Shown: piece by piece, positions 46,201 through 58,200 of the stretch
Layout of the letters: the number at the start of each line of letters is the position of its first letter
Numbering within the stretch: position 1 is the stretch's first letter
Assembly: GCA_029851415.1 (NCBI GenBank)
Contig: CM056742.1
Coordinates: 50,570,954-50,634,953 of the forward strand
From: Eretmocerus hayati
Taxonomy: Eukaryota; Arthropoda; Insecta; Hymenoptera; Aphelinidae
Reading direction: 5' to 3'
Length of the DNA: 64,000 nt
Program-made: the position numbers and the translations under genes
Notes under the pieces: model-generated
Database searches by the model: none
What the model was told of the DNA's origin: nothing
Seen by the model: only the letters and a program-made list of their open reading frames with translations

Positions 46201-49200
46201 TGATATTGTAAAATTCACGCAAGTTTCGAATGTATTCATTTTTGGCCCCAGAATTTGACCACATCATCAATTCATGAGAATTCGAAATCATAACATCATC
46301 TTGAGCGCACAACAAATCTTACGAAACAGACGCTTTCGTTTTTTCTAAGTTCGGTGATATTTTTATCGAGAAACGCAAAAATGGAATTAACTTTGTTGGT
46401 TAACAACATCATGGTCCACGTGTCTAACCTCCGATCAAAATTACCGGAAGTCACGTGGTTCCGGAGGCGTAAGGTTCGACATATTCGGAAAGTATTCGTT
46501 TCCACCAAGTGTACAAATCATAAGTGGGATAGGATTCATAAGGCGAATTATCGTAGATTTCGCAATATCCTTCCAACAAATTGAATTAATTAAGCGAAAT
46601 TTCCAGATACTCACTGGAGATTCAGGAACCTCACTATGCGCAACATTACACCAACTCAATAGTTCTCAATCACAGTTACTAGGTTACATCCAAGGAAATT
46701 ATTTTTCCCGAATCCACTGTATTATGAAATCCCAACGTTACATTGTTGAACTACAGAAGCGTTTCAGGGGCTCATACCATATCAGAGACACTTCCAAGCC
46801 GGACGAACGTTAGCGAGGTAGGCAATAACGCTAGTAGTATATTATGCGTCGAGTGCCAACATTTTGGCACGAGACGCATATCCCGCTTTATACGGTGAGA
46901 CGTACAAACTGCGTGTTGAGCCGTATAAAAGCCTATAAAAAGTTCTCACACTACACGGTAGAATCTACACAATGAGACAAGTTGAAGTCTTGACTTGGAC
47001 CAGCGAGGCCGCAGAAATCGAATTTTCTGAATTGGACTTCTACAAATTTTTGACCGGAAGATTATGAGTGCAAGAGAGTAGAGACCGTGTTAGATCTTAT
47101 TTCATTGATCTTTACTACAATTTTTTCAATTTTTGAAGAAAATTCCAAGCTACAATTTGGAGGATTTTTAATGAAAACCCAAGTTTTTGGAGGCTTTTGC
47201 AATTGGTTGACAGAGTGACCCTCTCGTTCCGTATCAAGCCCAAAAGCGTCGTTTTAGCATTGTGCGACTGAATGTTCATTTTCCCTCTCAGCTCGAATCT
47301 ACAGTGACTTTCAATCGTATTAATACCAAAAAAGAGTATGTGTCGCAGGGTCTTGGTGGAATCAGCTCTTTCGTGAAAATCCTAGGCTCTTCATGAAATG
47401 CCGGCCGATCGTGTCAGCGCTTACCCCCTTTCACTCTGTTGCTCCATCAGCCTCACTTTTTCGTGGAAAGGCTGGATCGTTCACCCTTTTCATGAAAAGG
47501 CCAAGCCGAGCTAGGCCCTTGGTGTACAGATGGGCAGAGCCATTCTCGATTGATGTAGCTTTGTCCTAAATGAGATCAGAGTCAATTTTTTCATACACCC
47601 TGAGAAATATTATATTCTCGGTTCAATTTCAATTGGCTTAGCTTTTAAATGTCCTATCTGAGTAAGCCGATTGCATGAGACAATTATTATTAGATTATTT
47701 AATTCAATATGATTGTAAGAAGTTCAAGTAATTCGACAGCTTTGACTGCGATACTGACTTCGCTTGACAGTGATACTGATGGCTCTGCCCGCCCATCTGT
47801 ACACTAAGGGCCTGGCCGGGTTTGGCTTTTTCAAGAAAAGGTGAACGATCCAGCCTTTCCACGGAAAGGGTAAGCCGATGGTGTGACAAATTGAAAGGAA
47901 TGAGCGCTTTTACACGACCGACTGGCCTTCCATGAACAGCCTAGGATTTTCACGAGAAGGCTGATTTCATCGAGAACTTACGATATTGCATCTCGCTCGT
48001 CGGGTCTCTTTGGGACACGGTAGGTAAGTGTTTTCTCGCACCCCACAACAGCCCAAGCTCGCATCGGTGCAATGTAATATATGTAATGTAGTATTCGGGT
48101 CTTGTTGCGTGAAACACCAGTTCATCCTATTCTGCCGAAGATCCAATTGATCCACTGCATATGTCACGATGTATTATGGATGAGAGCAAGAATATGGGTA
48201 TAAGGAAGTATAAGCTCTGGTCAGAATGAAAATTGACGTGGATGTCGATTAATTTGAAACCATTCGATGGGAAAATTTGACTAGATAGTTCAAGTCCTGG
48301 TAGAGCAGAGACATTTTATACGTGTTACTTTTGGCTATGATCGGCCACAAATCATTCCAACAGGTACTCTATCGTTTTGAAGATTTCTGCATTGAATTTT
48401 CTGTATTCAAAACGATGATTGCTACACAAAACGCTCTTGAATTTCCACGATAGGCGGTATTTAGAATCAACGGCAACCATGTGATCATTCGAGTCAATGA
48501 TTAAAAACAACTCACACGACAGTTACGATTTCTCCAAATCCCAAAGGAATTCCATTCATTTGGGCAATAAAAATGCTAGCAACTGCTACAAACAGAGCGG
48601 TGCCATCCATGTTAATATTGCATCCAATAGGCAGAACAAATCTTGTCACACGTGGATCAACTCTCAACTTCTCCGTCACCAACCGGAATGTTACTGGGAG
48701 TGCAGCAGCCCTGAAAGTTTATATCTCTTAGAGCTTTATCGTGTCCGTAACAGATGCCTTCAGATGAAAATTTGCGTCGTAAGTTACGTGACTCTACTTT
48801 TATGAAAAATGTTTAGGGCTTCTCTCATTCAAGTAGCTTTTTACTGATTCTGCATGATCACTCTGGTCATATTATACTCATATTGGTCTAGTTATTTCAT
48901 GATATGGGTGATTATGAGATAATTTAGGTATTTCGAGGGCAAAAACGGCGGGGTCGGGATTTGGACCAAAAATTGACTAGTTGAAATATAGCTGCAATCT
49001 GACTGATCATAGGTGTTTTCCAATCTATCTGATTTCCAAAAACAATTCCCCGACGGGCATGAACATTAGTCAATCTATGTAAATCGAAACGGATCGTTTT
49101 TTCCGAATAGATGGCCCATTTTCACGGTGAGAGTAGACTGTAAAAAAATTTCTGGACCTTGACGTTGCATAGTGTTCGAGAGCCAGTGACCACGGTAAGG

Positions 49201-52200
49201 ACAATTCTTATTTTGCAACGGAAAAATTGTCCATAAGTCATCGCGTGGGAAGCTGTTCACGTAATTCATCATTTCGCTGGTGGTAGTATCTTGTTTTTTG
49301 GTGTATTAGGAATCAATTACCACCGTTATAGAGTCGTTTAAAGCGATTCGCTGACCCGGAGTCGAATTATCGAGAAGCATTCGAAAAATTTGCAAAATTC
49401 CAGGACAGAATGTCGGCTGTGTTTTGACTATTTTGAAGTGAGACTTGATACTCGATTTGTCCATGATATCACCTTTTAATAAACCAAATTTGATGTTTGA
49501 GTGGTACGGAACCGAGATTGAATGATTATCTCGGAAAACTACACGATTGAAATGTGCAACTACAGTTTAGGACATGCCACGGTAAGGACATTTTGACCAC
49601 TTTTGGTAAGCTCAGGTAAGGTCCACATTAAACTTATATCCGCTCCTGGAACTATTGAGACATCTTCATTCCAATAGAATACACTAGATATCATCGTTAG
49701 ACTCATCATATTTGGTCATTTAATATGAATGCGAGGTCAGGACTTCAAATGCATAAGTTATCTCAGAATCACCCATATATTTTCGATCAAAAACGACCTT
49801 TTGAATAGTCTATTAATTTTTCAAAACTCATTATACTCTCTTAGATACTCGATCTTGCTATTTTAAGCAAAAACAAAGAAAATTCGATTGTGGCAACGCA
49901 ATCAAATGATTTCACGAGTGATCTTCTGAAAAATGACCCGGAGACCCCCATCGATCTTGTTGAAAATTTTTTTCAAATCTCTTCACAGATAATCCATAAA
50001 AATTTGAGTAATGAAGAATTTGTCGACGTGTCTGACGAAATCAGTGTATTGCTGACAAAATGTTGCAAATACACATTGATTAGCAGATTTGAACGCATCG
50101 GATCTTTGGTACGGCCCCTTGTTTTTTAATATCAAGCAGGAGTCATTGGTTGAGAGTATAGATGAACAATTTCAGGCAACCTTGGACTAATAATCATAGC
50201 GAAGTATGCATAGCTTACGTTGATGCCATAGCGAAAGCGGTGAGAGTTCCTTCAGCAAGGCCGACGTAAAGTTTGAAAGGATTCTTTCTAACAATAACCA
50301 AGTATATCAGCTGCATTATCACTAACTGGTAGAATAAAACCCCGATGACGATAGTGACGATGAACCACGCCAACTGAGACATAACCAGAGTTAGATCTGC
50401 GACTCCAAGAATCTTGCCTGCAATCACGGAAGTAATACCGATTGGTGCCATCCTGCAAGAATAATATGTGGGTCAAGGTCATGCATTTATACGTGGGGTC
50501 GTTGCTGTTGAAAGAGATATGAGTTCTGTTCGGCGATTTTGGAGTTTGCCTCAAGGAAGCAGCAAAGAACCAAGACAAGTTTCAACATTCGTGAAGGGAA
50601 TATGATCAAACAGATCACACTCTGAGATATGTTGAAGGCTACTCATTGGACTGTTGATCCACTATGGTACCGAATTTCATGCAAAGAACGCAACTTTTTT
50701 AGAAGTGATGATATGTAATAAGCAATCTGGTTATTTCAAGGTGGAAAATTGACAAAGTTATGACTAGATACCGCTCGAATTCCAAATAACTCACCACATC
50801 ACAGTTGACACCATTCGCATAATAACTTCAAAAATCGCTTTGAAGAAATCTATCACGATGTGGCCTTTTTCTCCCAAAGTTCCCAAAAATGTACCAAATA
50901 CCAGGCAGAAAAATACGATTCCTAACGTATTTGTTCCACTGCGGTACTGCAGTACTCTCATCAGCTCTTCCTCTCCGAGTTCAAGGGCAGCAGAAGTATC
51001 GGTAAGATTTCGCAAACTACTTTTCTTCGGTACGTACACCGTATGAGCCTGCAAATGATTAGGCGATTATGCTTTAATATAGGTTACAATAATACCCAAT
51101 TAAACCTTGTTTATCTTCATGGTCACTTGAATTTTTTAAATCTCGAACAATTTTGATACGGTGAAACATCTATCACTGAGACATGCTCGGGAACGTACTA
51201 GGGAAGGTGACTTTTTGCTTCTATGACCTCTGATTCAATGAATTCTAAGCGTGAATGAAATTAGAGGGTCGTTATTTCACAATGGTAATTGAGCTCTTAC
51301 AGCCTGTAGACACTTTTTACTACGTACTACGAAGCGACATCCGTATCAACTTTCATTTAAGGCGATGCGGTCACCGTGCAACCCGGAAATTATATCTTAT
51401 TTGGATGTAAATCAAAAAATTTTCTCGAAACGAAGTTGGAGACGATTTGTCCATTACGTATTATCATCTGAATTGTGGTGGACAACTCATTATTTGTCAC
51501 CAATCACAAGGCTATCTCTAATAAACGAGAATAGCTTGCCCGCGGGTACTTTCTAACCTACAAATCGGTACATTTTCGTTCACAAAACTCTCAAAATCTA
51601 GTCCGATTTGGGCCAAACGAAGAGTTATCCAGGCCAAGTTAGATGATAATAAAGCCTGGATAACTCGTCGTTTAGCCCATAATGGAAGAGATTTTGAGAG
51701 TTCTGTGAACAAAGTTCAGCGTGCACGGTGACCGCATCGCCTTAATCGTCTATGATGAAGATCTGCGATACACACTAAAATGTTTGAATGCAGACTGGAA
51801 CGAAGATAGTTACGTTTCCAATCGTTCTTCTCTGAAATGATTTTGAAATGGTGACAATGGTTGCTCGAAGAAACTAGTACACGTGATGAATCAATGAAGG
51901 TATGGAATAAGAACAATAGAACTAATTAAATGGTGATTGATGATTTTGAAGTTGATTCGATTAGTTACCTGCTGAAAGGCTGCTTGAAAAAGATTTTCTG
52001 GAAACATATTCCTGAAAAATACAATCGCTGAAAGTTGTTGCATTCTCAAACGGATTCTATGATGGTTTCTTTTTTAATATAACGATCGGGTTTTTTTTTC
52101 ATGCTGCGAATTCCATTCCCAAGACTCTCGACTGATACATTCCTCAATCACGATCATTATTTATCTGACTATTGTAACAAGTACATGCGTATTTCACAAC

Positions 52201-55200
52201 CCCGAAAGAGAATCCTTATTGGTGAATAATGCTCTTTATACACAATTTCACAATCCACACTATCGCGTCATCAGAAACGATTGGCAAAATTCGGAAGTGA
52301 AGGAAGAAAAAGGCATCAAAATGTATATTTCCTATCATACATAGAATCTGTATGAAAATTTTTATAAAAACTATTCTTTGCCCAATTGAAATATTTTGTC
52401 ACCTGTAGCGAAATATATATAGATGCTACTTCTTCTCAATCAACTCAGATGAGATATTACGGAACAAAGTGTTCCACAGGTGCCTTTCCGATTGAAGGCC
52501 GAGTTCCGTAATATTTGCAAACTCTTTGGATCTACCCGGAGTCACTTGGAAATGCGCTGAGAGCCTTATCATTCCTCAGAAATGGCCAGCAAAATACACT
52601 CTCTCATCAAGTCTCGGATGTATCTGAAGCTCAAGTCATAATTCTAGTACTGGCTATTAAAAAAGAAGTACGAGATGTGTATATGCTAAAAATCGAACAA
52701 GATATGACGAGAAGAAGACCCAAAGTCACACTTGAAGCATCGGTGATTTTTCACTTAATTTTACGAAGAAAGAATCCGATGACAGAAACTATGACTGTTG
52801 AATTTCTCCATACGTATGACACGACTTCAATAATAACGATAATCGACTCAAGCTATTGATAAAAGTTTTCTGCGCAACGGACGTGTGCGCTCGTCGAGAT
52901 ATTCTTAAAATTTTTTTTTACTCGAAAGCAGGGTACTACCTCGTCTTTCGATTTTCTTGGTGTATTGGGCATCATTTTTGCTCCATCCGTGAAAATGAGG
53001 CGTCCAAGAGATTCGAGATCAAAAAAGGCAAGCATATATACTCTTTTTAAGTATGACGTTGGTGTTGTTAATTAGAAACTAAAACAAATGGCTAACATTA
53101 TTGTGATGAAACCTGTAGCATCATCCTTACCTTCCTAAATCCAATAAACTGTCAAGAATATTTACAGTCCGTAATTGTTCCAATGGCGCTATGGAATCTC
53201 TCAAGTCGGGGTTCCCAGGGTGTATCAGAAGGACAAGAGTGACTCCCAGAATAGCATTCAGCAAAGATGTGAGGATGAAATAAACTAAAGTGCGTACTGC
53301 GATCATTCCATTCATCTTGGCATTCAAACTAGCTGATCCTGGAAGTAAAACAGATTGAACGATTAGGTGACTTTTGCCAGTACTTCAGGTGGAAAATATC
53401 GAGAAAATATTTTCAAGTTCAAGGAAGTGCTTGAGATCAGATTCAAATAACGTTCCTCGAAAGAGTATGAGAATTCACTGCAGTTCATAACTTTTGTTTC
53501 AATTCATTTTCTCCTATTAATATATAATATACAATAATACTATAATATACAAACTATCGTTTCTTAGATGAATTATATTGCAAGTTCATGGAATTCTTTG
53601 TGATCATAGTTATGAGATGGATTAAAAGTCCTCAGATCGAATAATGAGTGATATCGCCATTACACTGAGGCCCAACAACAGAACCTTGAATAACTCGACA
53701 ACATGTAGTATACAAATTATTTAGGGTATCAAATTCTTTTTTTTAAGCCTTCCATGTATATGTGCAACTTACAACTTCAAAATATCTATGACTGTATACA
53801 AGATTGAAAATCTAAGTGGAATAAGTGTTTGAATATAATCCTAAGAATCGAAGCTCAAGTCAGTCATGCTGAAGTAAGAATACATCAATTCTGTAGAGAG
53901 AGTCGAATCTTCAAGAAAATGTCTTCGAATTCAATAGTCGCACAAATGAATCAAAGATTCTGATCAAAGACTGTACCGTTATCACTGGTAAAAACAGAAA
54001 AACATGACTCGAAAGGAGGGGAGATACAACTATACGTGCATACCTGAGATTAAACTAGCAATTACAAGTGGCAGAATCATTAACTTCAACAACCTCATGA
54101 AGAGCTCTCCGGGATAACTAATCAGCATTATCGCGTCCTCACTAAGGCTCAGAGGTCGCAGGCCAAATCCTGGAAATAGCAGAATGTCCATCGGTATACT
54201 GATCTCTTGCATTATTAGTCGTTTCGACGAAATTTTGAGTTTTCCAACAATTTTTTCCAGTCATTAGGAGATTTGATAGCATGTCTCACACTCATGGGAC
54301 CCATTCCAGTTAATGCGAAGGCAAAATCGTGATCCCGGCCTAGATTGCGAGAGAGTAAAACTGTGCATTTTAGCAGTTACGAAAGCCAAACCTTTTGGAA
54401 AATCATCATTTTGGCATCTATAAACAGTCTTCATACGAATTTTTGAGGGCCCCACCTGTGGCACCTATCCCACAGAGTTGATTGCCATCTTTCTGTGTGG
54501 TGGGACCCACCGGTGAGGCCCAAAAATTTTTCTGCATTATTCATCAGGGTAATAAGGGGTATCAACCGAATCGTCAAAGTCAATGTTTGCAGGCTCTATA
54601 GGGACCTGTCCTTTGATATCTGTTCCAGGCGTACACTAATTGATGTAACCATGGTTTTGCTACGCTTGCAACTCACATGCATTGCTAAGCGTGATCTTAG
54701 GCTGCAATTCATTGACGTACTTCAATTGTCTGCAGCGTTTTGAACTAGATATTCAAACAGAAAAATCGCATCTCTGGTTTAAATTCCGGGAGTAACACTG
54801 CATGATAGTACAGATAAGATAGAGCAAAGGCTGTGCTCGGAAGAAGCCACGTTTTGCGAATTAGCCTCAACTTTTTCCCTCGCATAAATCGAAGATTACT
54901 CAAGATAGGTTCAATATTTTCCAACGTATTTGGAATCAGTTTGTGTGCCTTAAAATGAGCTTTTGAATAAGCTGAAATACGTTGGAAATTGTCGAATTTG
55001 GGATGAGTAATCCACATTTGATCTCTTACTCTTGAATGGTTGATGAATAATTGAGTGAAAAACGAAAATTATGTAAAACACATGCTCATTACAGCACAAA
55101 CAACGAGGGATAAACTCGAGATATGCCATTAGATATGTCTCCGCTGTTGGACATGAGCTGAACTCAATAAAAAGTGGGCCCCACCTATGGGGCCCATTGC

Positions 55201-58200
55201 AATAAACGTTATAAGACCGTCCGATGAGGTAGAGTTAAAAAATTAGATTGTTTTCGTGGTAAAGTACATTATATAGTTCTAGAGACAAAATGAGGTGAAA
55301 CGTTGTTTTTTTTCAGCCCTTATCGACTTTGCATCGGAGTTTTGCAAATGTCCAGTTCGGGCCCGAAAATTCGAGTTTCGGTCAAATTGGCGTTCTGCAA
55401 TCGGCAAAAATTCCATGATTTCGCTCTTCATGGGCTTTTCAAGATGAATCTTGATCGCAAATATCAAACACAACGTAATATATGAGTAAAAACATTGAGG
55501 CGCTCGACAATGTTTATACAAAGTGAAAATTGGATGAAAAACGAAGGAATGTCATTCCTCTAAAACCAATTCCTCCCTTGATTGAGCTTGAGCATTTCCT
55601 TGTCGATCTTTGAATTCTATTCGCGTAATAGTTTTTCTCCTCTCATCATCAAATCCATGAAGATACGATGCAAAAAACTATTGCGGAATGCTTTCTCGTT
55701 TTCTGTCGATGACCCAAAAATTGAAAATCATGAAAACCCTTTTCTGTAATTCGCATCCACTCAACGAACATTTGAATTTTCTCTATCAATAATTATCATC
55801 AGATTACACCGCTCATCTATAAAATGAAAATTCTCAATCACAAAGTTAAAGGTTCAACATCTATCAAAAATATTCTTTTTATCATTTCTATCTAGTTATT
55901 CTCCATATTTACTTGCAAATGCTGTATTTTACTCCTGAAGTTATAATTTATCTCCCAAGTTGAATAAGGTTGATCTCAAATCGAAGAATTTCGCTTATAG
56001 ATGAGTGAGCTCATTGCAAAAGGGGGTTGAGATATGTATAAAGATTTTAAAGAGATCAGCGGAAATGAGAGCAAGTTTTCGAATGATATAGAACTGAAGA
56101 TAAAAATAATTTTTCTCGCAAAATGGGAATGTAATTCGAAATTGTGTATCAACCAATATCTTCAGAATGATAAAAAACTACGTGGAAACAATAGCGGCCG
56201 ATTTATGTTGCGACCCTTGGATGCCAGAGCTTTTGGACAAACTTTATTTAGAAATTTTCGTTAATTGTTGATATTTGGTTCGATATTTAGAAGGAATGTT
56301 TTAATATGTGGAGCTGAAAAGTGATAAAGTGCATCGTTATAGCAAAAAAGATTTCTTAAAATCGCACATTTCTCAAAGTGACTTTTTCTCAAATAGAGAA
56401 ACAAAAATTAGCAGTTTTGTGAAAAATCACCTCTCAGAACGAAAAATCACTCCTCAGAACGAGGAATCATTTCTCAGAGTGAGAAAAATATTCTCTCAAA
56501 ACACCATCACGAGAAAAATACTCGAAAACTGAGAGGATGTTGGGGTTATGATCACAGCAAATCGCCAGCATGATAGCTCAAATGCTATCGTATAATCGTA
56601 TGCAAAAACGCATTCTTACTAAAACACCGATGCTCTACCTACCGATTTGCACTAACATAGACTACAGTGCACTGCGATCAACACAAATTTTCACTAAAGA
56701 TCCTGACATTGTTAATCGCAAGTTTGCTGCGTCAAATCACTCCTGGAGAGCCAGCAACTTGAAAATTTATACACGAAATTTGTGTATTTTTTATGTAGAC
56801 GTGAGATCGAGCATGGGAAAGCTCCCCAGTGGACGGGCAAGCATCGCAAAGTCACGAGAAACTCAAAAATGTAGTATAGGTGAACATGGTCTTTAAAGGT
56901 TAGCTTGCTCTCGGTCTCAAGTAAGAAATTCTAGTTCTCAATACAAACGATTTTTTCTCATTCTAAGAACTTTCTCAAACGCGAAATAGAAAATTTCTTG
57001 AAATTACACGCACTCAAAATGAGAAAAAATATTTCTCATTTTGAGAAATCCTTTTTTTGCTGTGTATATGACTGGAAGCCATCCTTGAGAATATCGTACA
57101 GATGAAAAGAAATGTTCTCGAGATCTGGAGGAAATATCGCGAATTAGAACTGAGAAGGAATAAATTTCTGTTAAGAATGTTCCTAAACGTCATAATAAAT
57201 TTAAACAGAGCCTCAAAATTTCAAAGGGATCAATGAGAATGCCCATGGGTTTTCGAGTGACATAGAGAGGCAAAAGAAAAAATTTTTTGAGGAAAATGGA
57301 AGTCACAAGATCGATCCCATGTAAGATCAGGCAGTCAAATAATGTTCAAGTCTCAAATCTCTTCCAGGATAAAATATATGTTTCTAAGGGCGAATTAACG
57401 GGACACGTACTTTTGCGATTCACCCTATCATGCTCTGAATCAAAGGTATCGAATTTTTTTCATTTGAGCTGCACAATCGGCATTTCATAAAATTAGCAAC
57501 TTCTGATCGATAAGAACTGTGGCATTTATATGACCTGCCTACTCAAGTGCTTCAACTTCCCTTGCTAATTGAGCTAAATATTTTTGTTGATTTGGAGTAC
57601 GATTATTGACAAACTTAATATTTCCACAGTCAAATGACTTCTATTTCACTAGAATCCATTTGGCATCATCTGCAGATTCTAAAATAAGCTCCACAGGTCT
57701 TTGTTTATCTTTGGTCTTTGACTGTATTCCCAGCCGACTGAAGTTTAAACCATTAAATCAAAAGAAGCATCTCTGAACGGTTTTGTAAAAAGTTTTTAAA
57801 TAGCTGTATCTTTCGTGCTTTCGGGAACATTTAGAGCTATTACATGTTTGCTACGTAAAAGACTTTCATTTACTCCATTATACATCTGATTACACATTAC
57901 TTGAGGACTAGGCAAACAAGATTTCTCAAGTTCAGTCACCCGCTTATCCATAATACTCTTATTATCTTCGAATTTTTTCACCTGGGAGCCATAGAAGTAC
58001 ATCTATTTCCTTTGATATAATTGATGTTTTCTTGTCAGTATATGTGTTTATACTCCGCACTTTCCTATTCATGAAGTCCTTCATCTTTACAAACATTTGA
58101 GAGATAGGCATATCAGAATCCAAAAGAACAATGGAAAGCTCATATTTTATACCATGGAATCGGAAGGAAAAGCCAAGAAAACAATCTGAGACATGACCCT

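Noticed and set aside
52515..52859. A 114-codon + frame in EAAT intron 3
   Set aside because: No motif, antisense to the gene, and wholly inside the intron between well supported exons 3 and 4.
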